From the NCBI RefSeq assembly GCF_036245475.1, contig NZ_BTPM01000001.1, positions 1,054,001 through 1,118,000 of the forward strand: a stretch of 64,000 nucleotides of DNA, read 5' to 3'. The notes below the pieces were generated by a model that saw only the letters and a list, made by a program, of their open reading frames with translations, was not told the DNA's origin and ran no database searches. How positions within the stretch are numbered: position 1 is the stretch's first letter; each line of letters opens with the position of its first letter. Positions 16,796-25,354 of the stretch are shown here, in pieces. Source of the stretch: Vibrio sp. 10N. Lineage in GTDB: Bacteria; Pseudomonadota; Gammaproteobacteria; Enterobacterales; Vibrionaceae. The translations under genes were made by a program, and so were the position numbers.

Positions 16796-18079
16796 TTACG
16801 CGCCTTTCGATTTATTGCGGATTGCACGCATCATCTTCAGGCGTCGCTCGGCAGAACTTTGCTCTTGCTGAGGGTTGTTCTTACGACCTTGACGATCTTT
16901 GTAAGCCGGTTTGCTGTGCATCTTAGTCAGCAGGGCATCACGACTTTTTGGCTCGTAGCCGGCAAGTTGGATACGTTTGATACGCTGCTGAATGAGGTTT
17001 TCAACTTGTACCAGCGTCAACTCTTCGTCGCGACTTACAAAAGAAACAGCATGGCCTTGTTGTCCAGCACGACCGGTACGACCAATGCGGTGAACGTAAT
17101 CTTCTGCAAGGAACGGCATGTCGTAGTTCACAACGTGTGGCAGACCTTGGATATCAAGACCGCGCGCTGCTACTTCTGTCGCAACCATGACACGGGCTTT
17201 GCCAGATTTAAATTCTTCCAGAGCACGGCGGCGTGAGCTTTGCGCTTTATCACCGTGGCAAAGAACCGCCTTGATACCATCTAGCTTAAGCTCTTTAACA
17301 ACTTCGTTTGCGGTTTCTTTGTAGTTTACGAATACCAAAACTTGCTGCCAGTTTTTACGGCCAATAAGTTCAGAAAGAAGCTCTAGCTTACGCTCTTCAT
17401 CAACAGGGTAAACTACGTGGAAAACCGTCGCGGCCGTTGAGTTTTCTTCATTAACAATAACGCGCTTCGGCTTACGAAGAAGATCTTGTGCCAACGCGTT
17501 CATTTGCGCTGAAGAAGTAGCAGAGAACAGCATAGTTTGTGGGTGACCAGACACACCACTCATGATAGTGCGAATAGCGCTAATAAAGCCCATGTCCAGC
17601 ATGCGATCAGCTTCATCGAAAACCAGGAACTCAAGGTTTGCGAGGTTGAGATTGCCTAGTTCAATGTGCTCAATCAGACGACCCGGTGTGGCCACTAACA
17701 CATCGGTACCATTCTCAAGTTTACGCTCTTGAGAGGACATTTTAGCACCGCCGTAAACAGCAGTGACCGTGAGGTCGACATACTTAGTGTAGTCCGCAAT
17801 ATTATTAGCAATTTGATCGACGAGCTCGCGCGTAGGCGCCAGAATCAGTGCTCGAGTCGTTGCACGGCCAACTTGCTTTGGTGCATCCAGCAACTGTTGG
17901 ATGATTGGCAAAGAGAATGCAGCCGTTTTACCCGTTCCCGTTTGTGCATGAGCTAGGATATCGTGTCCGCGACGTGCATGAGGGATCGCCTGTTGCTGAA
18001 CAGGGGTGAGTTTTTCATAGCCGCACTCAGTGAGGGCTTGTGCTATCTCTGGTGAAAAACCTTGTGATGAAAATGACAT
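16796..18079 (-). CDS. DEAD-box ATP-dependent RNA helicase, RhlE-like
   Basis: 427 residues. Helicase motifs: Q motif GFSPEIAQALTECGYEKLTPVQQQAI, Walker [30 protein letters not shown], and in the second domain ARGLDIQGLPHVVNYDMP and [11 protein letters not shown] basic C-terminal tail of about 60 residues is typical of RhlE-type proteins that remodel rRNA or mRNA structures. AGGAAC precedes the ATG at a good distance. A second RhlE-type gene lies at 21056-22456. They differ in sequence and tail, so they are diverged paralogues and not a recent duplication. The specific RNA target is unknown. Confidence 0.9.
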   Translation of the reverse strand: MSFSSQGFSPEIAQALTECGYEKLTPVQQQAIPHARRGHDILAHAQTGTGKTAAFSLPIIQQLLDAPKQVGRATTRALILAPTRELVDQIANNIADYTKYVDLTVTAVYGGAKMSSQERKLENGTDVLVATPGRLIEHIELGNLNLANLEFLVFDEADRMLDMGFISAIRTIMSGVSGHPQTMLFSATSSAQMNALAQDLLRKPKRVIVNEENSTAATVFHVVYPVDEERKLELLSELIGRKNWQQVLVFVNYKETANEVVKELKLDGIKAVLCHGDKAQSSRRRALEEFKSGKARVMVATEVAARGLDIQGLPHVVNYDMPFLAEDYVHRIGRTGRAGQQGHAVSFVSRDEELTLVQVENLIQQRIKRIQLAGYEPKSRDALLTKMHSKPAYKDRQGRKNNPQQEQSSAERRLKMMRAIRNKSKGA

Positions 18080-18711
18080 TCTATGTTCCTAAAAGCAGAT
18101 GACCGTGTTCTCTTGACCACAACAATGTAAGTTTAGGGTGTCGTGGCAAAGATGGCCGCTGATTATAAGGGAAATCTGTGCTCGTGTGGGACTAATTTCG
18201 GATCTTTTGTTCTTCATAGAATCTAACGACTCAGAGAAGGGGGGTGAGTGGGGCTTGTTGTTACGCTAAAGCGGGATCTGATCATCGGCTTGCTGTAAGC
18301 AAACGCTTGGGTGACGCCATTCAAAGCAGTCGAAGTGAATCAAAGTCACTGAGTCGTGTTCTAGCACTTGTTGTAATCGCTAGCAGAAAGTTTAAATAAG
18401 TTATTGAAGATAAAAGATATTAGCGACTATATTCCCTTGCTAAATTTATGATGTAGGAAATGTAATGTCTGAAATTGGATGAGTATTTAACTACTTTCAT
18501 TTAATGAAATTGTTTAATGGAATTTAGTAAACAATTGATGTGAAAGGCTTTAATTTTTTAGACTATATTAGTTTCACGATCACATTCAAATAATGATGTA
18601 AAAATCATTAAATGCGTTTCTATTTGGCGAATGATTAAGCTATTATTGGCAGCTTATTAGGGACATTGGCGTCCAGTAAATAGATTTAACTTAGCTTAAC
18701 TTGTTGTAATA
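18080..18711. other. Intergenic region of about 630 nt
   Basis: Divergent space between the rhlE-like gene and the L,D-transpeptidase gene. It must contain both promoters. The right half (about 18400-18711) is clearly AT-rich. I see no convincing ORF, hairpin terminator, RNA gene or repeat. A long 5' leader for the helicase is possible, since cold-inducible helicase genes often have one. Confidence 0.5.
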
Positions 18712-19347
18712 ATGGTAAAAAGTATTTTTTCGCCGTTGTGGGTGTTGGCATTAATGGCCATTGTACTGTTTTCCCACAGCGCACGTAGCGAAGTAAAATT
18801 AGAATCAGGTACGATTAAACGTATGTATAGCAGTGCACAATTAGAGGGAGTGCTGGATTTTCAATTATTTAAGGATGCATACCTTGCTTATGAGAAAACC
18901 ACTAACCGCAGTAAATCGCTGTTAACCATTATTGATTATTCTAAGCCATCGACAGAAAAACGTTTTTATGTCATTGATATGGATAAGAAATCATTGGTGT
19001 TCAACACTTACGTCTCGCACGGTGTTAATAGTGGTGAGAAAACAGCGACTAAGTTCTCTAATATTATTAATTCTCGCAAGACATCGCTGGGCACCTTTTT
19101 GACTGATTCTACTTACTATGGTTCGAACGGTTACTCTTTACGCCTAGATGGATTGAGCAAAGGGGTTAACGATAATGCTCGTGAGCGCTATATTGTTGTT
19201 CATGGTGCAGATTACGCGAATGAGTCGTTTCTCAAACAAAACGGCTATCTAGGACGCAGTTGGGGTTGCCCTGCATTGCCGGAGCATTTGTCACGAGAAA
19301 TCATCGACACGATTAAAGGCGGAAGCGTTATTTACGCAAGTGCTTAA
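18712..19347 (+). CDS. Exported murein L,D-transpeptidase-like protein (YkuD_2 type)
   Basis: 211 residues with an N-terminal signal peptide (about 1-26, ending SARS). The catalytic region contains KRFYVIDMDKKSLVFNTYVSHG, the HGADY segment around 165 and the Cys motif GRSWGCPALP near residue 193, as in the L,D-transpeptidase catalytic-domain family of exported proteins. These cysteine enzymes cross-link or trim peptidoglycan in the periplasm; this branch is poorly characterised. No good Shine-Dalgarno sequence is visible before the ATG. Its downstream terminator has been disrupted by the IS insertion that begins about 70 nt after the stop. Confidence 0.82.
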   Translation: MVKSIFSPLWVLALMAIVLFSHSARSEVKLESGTIKRMYSSAQLEGVLDFQLFKDAYLAYEKTTNRSKSLLTIIDYSKPSTEKRFYVIDMDKKSLVFNTYVSHGVNSGEKTATKFSNIINSRKTSLGTFLTDSTYYGSNGYSLRLDGLSKGVNDNARERYIVVHGADYANESFLKQNGYLGRSWGCPALPEHLSREIIDTIKGGSVIYASA

Positions 19348-19398
19348 TATAATAAATCGTCTAGTTGAATATCTTAATTTATTGATTAGTAAGAAAAA

Positions 19399-19419
19399 GG
19401 CTCACATATATTGTGAGCC
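19399..19419. repeat. Left copy of 21-bp target duplication (terminator hairpin)
   Basis: Identical to 21017-21037. The 21 bp form the stem-loop of a terminator (stem GGCTCACA / TGTGAGCC). On its left remain five A residues, the leftward U-tract of the original terminator; on its right is the IS end, so the rightward U-tract is missing. Confidence 0.88.
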
Positions 19420-19433
19420 TTCAGACTGCTGAC

Positions 19434-19461
19434 AAAGGTCTAGCTTTCAAGCTAGACCTTT
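19434..19461 (+). other. Hairpin inside left IS end
   Basis: A perfect inverted repeat of 13 bp per arm (AAAGGTCTAGCTT and its complement) with a 2-nt centre, next to the inverted repeat. A second hairpin follows (19471-19494, stem GGAGTATC / GATACTCC) just before the transposase start. They may block transcripts or ribosomes entering from outside. Confidence 0.6.
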
Positions 19462-19497
19462 GATCTAATAGGAGTATCGAAATATGGATACTCCGAT

Positions 19498-20934
19498 ATG
19501 CTTCAAAAACCTTCTCCTCAGCAATACGAACTCGAAATGGTAACCATGGAACAGCTCGTTCCACAGAATCATCTCGTTCGTAAAATTGATAATGCCATCG
19601 ACTTCGAGTTCATCAGAGACGAAGTGGCACATCTATACTGCAAAGATAATGGCCGCCCACCCGTAGACCCTGTGCGTTTATTCAAAATCATTCTGCTTGG
19701 CTACCTATTCGGCATCAAAAGTGAGCGCCAACTGGTCAAAGAAATTGAAGTGAACGTCGCTTATCGTTGGTTCTTACGAATGTCACTGACCGAAAAAGTT
19801 ATCCATGCTTCGACGTTAAGCCAGAACCGAATTCGACGCTTCAATGGTACTGACGTCTTTGAGCGCATCTTCAACAACATAGTGCTTCAAGCGATGGAGA
19901 AAGGCTTAGTCGCAGGACAGGAGCTCTTCACTGACAGTACACACCTTAAAGCCAATGCTAACAAGAACAAGCACATGAATCGTCTGCGTCCAGTTAGTGC
20001 AGGCGCTTATCTTGATATGCTGAATGAAGATGTGGCTGCAGACCGAGAATCTGAAGGTAAAAATCCATTCAAAGAGACGCCACCAAAGACAGACGTCAAA
20101 AACACTAAAGTCAGCACCACCGACCCTGAAAGTGGCTTTATGACACGAGACAATAAGCCTCAAGGCTTCTTCTATCTTGACCACCGAACCGTGGATGGTA
20201 AGCACGGTATCATCGTAGACACATACGCAACACCGGGGAATGTGAATGACTCACAGCCCTATATCCGTCGTCTCGATCACACACTAGAGCAGTTCAACCT
20301 CAATCCTATCGCAGTTGGTATCGATGCAGGTTACTTCACTGCGCCTGTTGCTGAATCACTCGAGCGCCGCAGTATATTAGGTGTGTTCGGGTATCGCCGC
20401 CCATCAAGAACTAAGAACAAATTTAAGAAGAAAGACTTCAAATACCAAAAAGAGACCGATACCTATCGCTGTCCAGAAGGGCAAGAACTTATCTATAAAA
20501 CCACAACACGCGCAGGCTATCGCTCATACGCTTCAGACCCGAAACAATGTGCGTTTTGCCCCGTTCGGGACGACTGTACTAAGAGTGAAAATATGCAGAA
20601 GGTCATAACGCGTCACCTTTATAGTGAGACGGTGGAGCGAGCCAATCAAATGCGACTCTCTAGCTACGGAAAGAAGACGTATCGGAGGCGAAGTGAAACA
20701 GTAGAACGAAGCTTCGCCGATGCAAAACAACACCATGGCCACCGTTACGCGCGCTACCGCGGTCTCGCAAAAGTGCAAATGCAATGTTGGTTAGCCGCTG
20801 CCGCTCAAAACATCAAGAAGATAGCGTTGGTGGTGAGCTATCTGCGAAAAATGGGCCTAAATAAGGCAGAAATAAGTCAAATACTAGCCTCTGTATGCCG
20901 ATTTAAGCCTTACTCACTTCAGAACGCTATCTAA
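19498..20934 (+). CDS. IS1182-family DDE transposase
   Basis: 478 residues, intact. The N-terminal domain of unknown-function 772 type (PVDPVRLFKIILLGYLFGIKSERQLVKEIEVNVAYRWF, given here as family signature regions) is followed by an RNase-H-like DDE core. Candidate catalytic residues are the Asp in LFTDSTHLKAN, the Asp in AVGIDAGYF and the Glu in ETVERSFADAKQHHG. A Cys cluster (CPEG, CAFCPVRDDC) lies between the last two. Translation may start here or at the Met of MVTMEQLVPQNHL 14 codons later; neither has a strong ribosome-binding site, as is common for transposases. Confidence 0.93.
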   Translation: MLQKPSPQQYELEMVTMEQLVPQNHLVRKIDNAIDFEFIRDEVAHLYCKDNGRPPVDPVRLFKIILLGYLFGIKSERQLVKEIEVNVAYRWFLRMSLTEKVIHASTLSQNRIRRFNGTDVFERIFNNIVLQAMEKGLVAGQELFTDSTHLKANANKNKHMNRLRPVSAGAYLDMLNEDVAADRESEGKNPFKETPPKTDVKNTKVSTTDPESGFMTRDNKPQGFFYLDHRTVDGKHGIIVDTYATPGNVNDSQPYIRRLDHTLEQFNLNPIAVGIDAGYFTAPVAESLERRSILGVFGYRRPSRTKNKFKKKDFKYQKETDTYRCPEGQELIYKTTTRAGYRSYASDPKQCAFCPVRDDCTKSENMQKVITRHLYSETVERANQMRLSSYGKKTYRRRSETVERSFADAKQHHGHRYARYRGLAKVQMQCWLAAAAQNIKKIALVVSYLRKMGLNKAEISQILASVCRFKPYSLQNAI

Positions 20935-20970
20935 CAAAAAATATCGCGATCGCGGCCTACGGCCGCTCCG

Positions 20971-21002
20971 AAAAAAGAACCCCGCTTGAAAAAGCGGGGT
21001 TC
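20971..21002 (-). terminator. Leftward terminator inside right IS end
   Basis: Stem GAACCCCGCTT / AAGCGGGGTTC with a 4-nt loop; on the minus strand it is followed by TTTTTT. It would stop transcripts entering the IS from the minus-strand helicase gene. On the plus strand there is no U-tract, so it is a poor terminator for the transposase. Confidence 0.78.
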
Positions 21003-21016
21003 GTCAGCAATCTGAA

Positions 21017-21037
21017 GGCTCACATATATTGTGAGCC
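21017..21037. repeat. Right copy of 21-bp target duplication (terminator hairpin)
   Basis: Identical to 19399-19419. Its right side keeps six T residues, the rightward U-tract of the original terminator, but on the left it abuts the IS end. The minus-strand helicase transcript therefore meets a hairpin without a following U-tract. Confidence 0.88.
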
Positions 21038-21055
21038 TTTTTTGTATTTCGCGAA

Positions 21056-22456
21056 TTAACTTGGTTTCGCTTTATTAGGGCGAGAGCGATTTGGTCTTGG
21101 TTTGCGAGACTTGTTCGCTGCTTGTTCACCACCACTATTTGGTTTGCGCTTGAAATTGAACTTTCTTGGCTTGCGTGGCTTGTCTGAACCTTTGTTTTCC
21201 TTTGAAGCTGCGCTGTTGCCTTGCTTTTGCTGACCTTGTGCTTGCTGCGGCTTAGGCTTTTTCGGCTTCTTAGGCTTTTTCGCCTTGATTGGGCGAGTAT
21301 CGAGTTTTGATTCTGGCAGTTCATGAACGGGTTTGAAGCCCTCCAGCTCATGTCTTGGTAGCAACTTACCAATCAAACGCTCGATAGAAAACAGCTCTTT
21401 TGCTTCGTCTGCACAAACCAGTGAGTAAGCGTTACCCGTTTCACCAGCGCGGCCAGTACGGCCGATACGGTGCACGTAGTCTTCAGATACGTTGGGTAAG
21501 TCGAAATTCACAACCTGTGGCAGCTGAGGGATGTCTAAACCGCGCGCGGCGATATCGGTTGCGACCAATACGCGGACTTCACCACTTTTAAAGTTAGCCA
21601 GCGCGGTTGTACGAGCACTTTGGCTCTTGTTACCGTGTATTGCCAAAGCCGTAATGTCTTGGCCTTCTAGGTAACGAGCAAGACGGTTTGCACCATGCTT
21701 GGTTCGACTAAATACCAGTACCTGCTTCCAGTTACCATCGTGAATAAGCTTGGCAAGCATAGCCGGCTTTTGCTTTTTGTCGGCAAGGTAAATGCTTTGC
21801 TCAACTAATGCTGTGGTTGAGTTTGGCGGCGTCACTGATACTTCTACCGGATCGTTGACTAAGCCTTTGGCTAGGTCACGGATCTCGTTTGAGAAGGTGG
21901 CTGAAAATAATAGGTTTTGACGCTTTTCAGGCAGCAGATCCAGAATCTTTTTGATGTCACGATAAAAGCCCATATCTAGCATTCGGTCAGCTTCGTCCAG
22001 TACCAGTACTTCGAGCTGAGAAAATTTGATCGCGTTTTGCTGATATAAGTCCAGAAGGCGGCCTGGTGTTGCCACCATGATGTCGCAGCCTTTGCGAAGC
22101 TTCATCATTTGCGGATTGATTTTCACACCGCCATACACGCATTGCGATGTGATTGGCAGGTGGACACTGTATTTGAACACACTCTCGTGAACTTGAGCTG
22201 CCAGCTCACGAGTTGGCGTCAAAATGAGTGCTCGAATGTGGTTGCTCTTTACACGAGTACCGGAATCGAGATTTTGGATCAATGGCAGAGCAAAGCCTGC
22301 AGTTTTGCCTGTGCCTGTTTGAGCAGCAGCCATGACATCTTTACCTTCGATGACAGCTGGGATTGCTTGCTCTTGAATAGGCGATGCTTTCTCATAACCT
22401 AATTCTTTAATTGCGCGAAGAATAGGTTGGGAAAGACCTAAAGAATCAAAACTCAT
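21056..22456 (-). CDS. rhlE: DEAD-box ATP-dependent RNA helicase RhlE
   Basis: 466 residues. Full DEAD-box set: Q motif [71 protein letters not shown] and [10 protein letters not shown]. The C-terminal tail of about 90 residues is very basic, with [10 protein letters not shown] and repeated Lys/Arg/Pro/Asn blocks, typical of RhlE and probably an RNA-binding extension. RhlE acts in ribosome maturation and RNA turnover. It is convergent with the L,D-transpeptidase gene; the shared terminator now carries the IS. Confidence 0.9.
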   Translation of the reverse strand: MSFDSLGLSQPILRAIKELGYEKASPIQEQAIPAVIEGKDVMAAAQTGTGKTAGFALPLIQNLDSGTRVKSNHIRALILTPTRELAAQVHESVFKYSVHLPITSQCVYGGVKINPQMMKLRKGCDIMVATPGRLLDLYQQNAIKFSQLEVLVLDEADRMLDMGFYRDIKKILDLLPEKRQNLLFSATFSNEIRDLAKGLVNDPVEVSVTPPNSTTALVEQSIYLADKKQKPAMLAKLIHDGNWKQVLVFSRTKHGANRLARYLEGQDITALAIHGNKSQSARTTALANFKSGEVRVLVATDIAARGLDIPQLPQVVNFDLPNVSEDYVHRIGRTGRAGETGNAYSLVCADEAKELFSIERLIGKLLPRHELEGFKPVHELPESKLDTRPIKAKKPKKPKKPKPQQAQGQQKQGNSAASKENKGSDKPRKPRKFNFKRKPNSGGEQAANKSRKPRPNRSRPNKAKPS

Positions 22457-22691
22457 AGTGGTACTCAGTTTAAGAAAAGAGGAGGGCAGATCGCCGTGAC
22501 GTGCCGTAAACCCTAGGATAGGGCAAGGCGCGCTATTCTGCGTGCTTTTGTGATGAAGTTCAATACAATTTTGGTTGCATTATTTCAGCGATTTAGGGCT
22601 AAAGCAGTATTGAATTTACCCGTTAAGGTGTTTATATTGTCGCCGCCTTAGACAGGCACACCCTAAAATGCACACTCGCCATCCCGCCTCC

Positions 22692-22726
22692 ATTGGTGCA
22701 TTTATATTGGTGCATTTATATTGGTG
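22692..22726. repeat. Short tandem repeat, 14-bp unit, 2.5 copies
   Basis: The unit ATTGGTGCATTTAT occurs twice and is followed by ATTGGTG. It lies 14-48 nt before the MATE start codon, in its promoter or leader, so copy-number change could affect expression. Confidence 0.8.
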
Positions 22727-22739
22727 TTAGAACTTTCCC

Positions 22740-24122
22740 ATGCAAACGACAATCCGTCCTTTAACTCGCTTTACCCGTGAATCGGGGGCGCTTATGAACC
22801 TGTCGGTTCCTATTATTCTTACCCAGCTCGCAACTCAAGCGATGGGTTTTGTTGATACCACCATGGCTGGCCAAGTTAGTGCCGCCGACCTTGCTGCTAT
22901 TGCTCTTGGTGCGAGCTTGTGGATCCCTGTATTGCTGCTTTTGCGCGGCGTTATAATGGCTTTAACGCCCGTGGTGGCGTTTCATCGTGGTGCTCGTGAT
23001 TTTGATAGTATCTCTATCGAGTTCTTTCAAATGGTGTGGTTAGCACTTACCTCCAGTGCATTATTGATTGCCTATTTGGTGAGCGCGAAACCAATTTTAG
23101 AGTGGATAGGTGTGGCATCGGAGATCATCCCGATTGCCAGTGACTACGCTTACGCATTGGCGTTTGGCGTGCCGGGGATTGCGCTGTTTTATACCTTAAA
23201 CGGCTTTTGTGAAGGTATGAACAACACTAAGGCACCCATGATCATTTCAGTGATTGGTCTATTGGTGAACATACCAGTTAACTATGTGCTAATTTACGGT
23301 AAATTCGGTTTCCCTGAACTTGGTGCTGTGGGCTGCGGCTGGGCGACAAGCCTTGTGTATTGGTTGATGTCGGGATTACTGTACTCTTATATTCGCGGTC
23401 ATCATCATTTCAAAACCATCATTCGCTTTAGCGATGCAAAGCCACGAATTGCTGAGATCTTCAACCTATTAAAGTTAGGCCTGCCGATTGGGATGAACAT
23501 TGCGGTGTGCGGCAGCATCTTCGCCGTGATTGCACTTTTGATTGGTCGCATTGGCGCAGAAAACGTCGCAGCGGCACAGATTGCGCTCAACATTTCGAGC
23601 ATGACCTATGTGATCCCGATGAGTATCTCGTTTGGTATTACTATCCGTGTTGGTCACGCGTTAGGAGCTAAAGACGATTTAGGCGCGGTGGAACGCAGTA
23701 AAATTGGTATCGTGGTGGCGGCGATGTTGTCACTGTGTTCGGTGGCGATGTTCTTGCTGTTCCCGGACTGGATCATTCGCCTCTATACCACGGATCCGGC
23801 GGTGAGTGCGACGGCGGCTACCTTGCTAGTCTTTACGGCGATGTATCAATTTAGTGATGCGCTGCAGACTTCTGCTAACGGTGCGCTGCGCGGTTATAAA
23901 GATACCAAGGTGCCAATGATTTTGGCGATTGCCTCTTATTGGGGTTTAGCACTGCCGCTTGGTGTGGTGCTAGGACTGACCGATCATATAGTGCCAGCGA
24001 TGGGCGAGAAAGGTTTTTGGATCGGCATCCTGACTGGATTGACGGTTGCGGCCATATTGATGCTGCTGCGCTTACGCTCTGTGATTAAGCGTCGTGATGC
24101 GCAATTGGCAAGTGATGTATAG
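22740..24122 (+). CDS. MATE family efflux pump, NorM-like
   Basis: 460 residues with about 12 membrane segments. NorM-branch motifs are TQLATQAMGFVDTTMAGQVSAADLA near the N-terminus, NIPVNYVLIYGKFGFPELGAVGCG in the middle, and SANGALRGYKDTKVPM in the second half. MATE pumps of this branch export cationic drugs or dyes in exchange for Na+ or H+. The sequence is distinct from the DinF-like MATE at 11033-12388 and appears to be a NorM paralogue; I do not assign the gene name. It stands alone, with a tandem repeat in its leader and a strong terminator downstream. Confidence 0.9.
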   Translation: MQTTIRPLTRFTRESGALMNLSVPIILTQLATQAMGFVDTTMAGQVSAADLAAIALGASLWIPVLLLLRGVIMALTPVVAFHRGARDFDSISIEFFQMVWLALTSSALLIAYLVSAKPILEWIGVASEIIPIASDYAYALAFGVPGIALFYTLNGFCEGMNNTKAPMIISVIGLLVNIPVNYVLIYGKFGFPELGAVGCGWATSLVYWLMSGLLYSYIRGHHHFKTIIRFSDAKPRIAEIFNLLKLGLPIGMNIAVCGSIFAVIALLIGRIGAENVAAAQIALNISSMTYVIPMSISFGITIRVGHALGAKDDLGAVERSKIGIVVAAMLSLCSVAMFLLFPDWIIRLYTTDPAVSATAATLLVFTAMYQFSDALQTSANGALRGYKDTKVPMILAIASYWGLALPLGVVLGLTDHIVPAMGEKGFWIGILTGLTVAAILMLLRLRSVIKRRDAQLASDV

Positions 24123-24141
24123 ACCATTTTTTGATTGAAAA

Positions 24142-24175
24142 CGGGCGCGATAAAGTGATTTATCGCGCCCGATTT
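24142..24175 (+). terminator. Terminator after the NorM-like gene
   Basis: A perfect 13-bp stem (CGGGCGCGATAAA and its complement) with a GTGA loop, followed by ATTTGTTT. Confidence 0.85.
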
Positions 24176-24200
24176 GTTTATAAATATGTATCAAAAGTGT

Positions 24201-24338
24201 CGTCATCCCCTTGCAAAAGGGGATCTCATGCGCGCCGCGAATTGGATTCACGTGACTTAGTCATTATTTTTCAGTTGGCTACGCGCTTTGGGAGATCTTC
24301 ACTTACGTGAAGATGACGGGTGTTCGTGAAGATGACGG
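24201..24338. repeat. Palindromic intergenic repeat (MITE-like)
   Basis: The element starts CGTCATCCCC..GGGGATCTC and ends GGGAGATCTTCAC..GTGAAGATGACGG, so its two ends are inverted copies of a CGTCATC / GATGACG hairpin unit, about 118 bp in all. A partial extra end unit (GTTCGTGAAGATGACGG) follows to 24338. Such GTCATC-type palindromes are common dispersed intergenic elements in vibrios. It lies between two genes and encodes no protein. Confidence 0.7.
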
Positions 24339-24357
24339 TGTGGAAGTAAATATTCAA

Positions 24358-25326
24358 TTACAACTTCAACTGACCGTGATCATAGGTTAAACCATTCTCC
24401 ACATCACTCCCAAGTAGCACCGGGCCATCTAAGTCAACAACTTCCGCGTTGGTCGCTATTGGTAATGCCGCTTTCATGGCCAGTGATGAGCCCAGCATAC
24501 AGCCACACATAATACTGAGCCCTGCTGTACGAGCCTCTTTCTCTAGCGCCAGTGCTTCGGTAAGGCCGCCGGTTTTATCGAGTTTAATATTGATCATCTC
24601 GTAGCAATCAACCAAGTCGGAGAGTTGCTCTCGGGTATGACAGCTTTCATCAGCACACAAAGGAATAGGGTGCTCAATCCCTTTGAGTAGATGGTCTTGG
24701 CCACTTGGCACTGGTTGTTCAATCATGGTGATATTGAACGGTTTCAGTGAAGCAAACAGTGTATTAAGGTCAAGCTGAGCCCAAGCTTCATTTGCATCGA
24801 CGATGATCTTTGCGTTTGGCGCTACAGCACGGATCGCAGCGATCTTCTCTACAACGGCTTGATCGTCAAGTTTTACTTTAAGCAGTGTTGCCCCTTGGCT
24901 CACATAGCCCTTCGCCTGCTCAGCCATGTCGGACAGCTCTGCTACCGACACCGTCATTGCTGTTTCTATGCTTGGAGCGATACTAAATAGTGGGGAAGGA
25001 AAGTGACTGTCGGCAAGTTGAGCCTCTAGAGCCCACAATGCGCAATCCACGGCATTACGAGCAGCACCGGCTGGAAAAGATTGCAGGCTAAGTCTTGCCT
25101 CATTTGGCGTCATTAAAGTCAGCGTTTTAGCAAACTCCGTTATTTGACTGATGACAGAATCGACAGACTCACCATACCTTGGATAAGGCGTACATTCCCC
25201 TTCTGCTTCAAAGTCTTGATAGCGCACGGTGACACGAACTAGTTCTGCATGTGTTCTCGTACCGCGAGAGATGCTAAACGGTCGTTCCAGTTTAATTGAG
25301 TGATGATGAGCGCTAATAGACAGCAT
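24358..25326 (-). CDS. dgcA: N-acetyl-D-glutamate racemase / dipeptide epimerase-like enolase-superfamily enzyme
   Basis: 322 residues of the enolase superfamily, muconate-lactonizing/epimerase subgroup. Visible are the KLERPFSISRGTRT start, the catalytic-Lys region GATLLKVKLD, metal ligands in IIVDANEAW, MIEQPVP and CADESCH, and the second Lys in INIKLDKTGG. By sequence it looks like L-Ala-D/L-Glu epimerase. Its partner dgcN 28 nt upstream indicates the marine DgcN-DgcA pathway, in which DgcA converts N-acetyl-D-glutamate to the L form. The start at 25326 was chosen because AGGAAG lies 8 nt upstream; an in-frame start 69 nt earlier would overlap dgcN. The dipeptide epimerase reading remains possible. 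Confidence 0.82.
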   Translation of the reverse strand: MLSISAHHHSIKLERPFSISRGTRTHAELVRVTVRYQDFEAEGECTPYPRYGESVDSVISQITEFAKTLTLMTPNEARLSLQSFPAGAARNAVDCALWALEAQLADSHFPSPLFSIAPSIETAMTVSVAELSDMAEQAKGYVSQGATLLKVKLDDQAVVEKIAAIRAVAPNAKIIVDANEAWAQLDLNTLFASLKPFNITMIEQPVPSGQDHLLKGIEHPIPLCADESCHTREQLSDLVDCYEMINIKLDKTGGLTEALALEKEARTAGLSIMCGCMLGSSLAMKAALPIATNAEVVDLDGPVLLGSDVENGLTYDHGQLKL

Positions 25327-25354
25327 GTGGTGAGCTTCCTTACTGTGGCCAAGG

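Larger units (their letters stand above)
19420..21016 (+). mobile_element. IS1182-family insertion sequence, apparently complete
   Basis: About 1,597 bp. The terminal inverted repeats are TTCAGACTGCTGAC at the left and, on the complementary strand, TTCAGATTGCTGAC at the right (13 of 14 match). One intact transposase gene lies inside. The element is flanked by a 21-bp direct repeat (25 bp if ambiguous edge bases are counted) that is itself the hairpin of a bidirectional terminator. Inside the left end is a 13-bp-stem hairpin that could block read-in transcription, and inside the right end a leftward terminator. Intact ends, frame and identical target duplications suggest a recent insertion. 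Confidence 0.9.

Noticed and set aside
16796..22456. Two RhlE-type helicase genes as a recent duplication around the IS
   Set aside because: The proteins differ throughout, including the Q motif and C-terminal tails, so they are old paralogues and the IS did not create them.
24201..24338. Possible CRISPR-like repeats
   Set aside because: Only inverted end units around one core; no regular spacers or cas genes.
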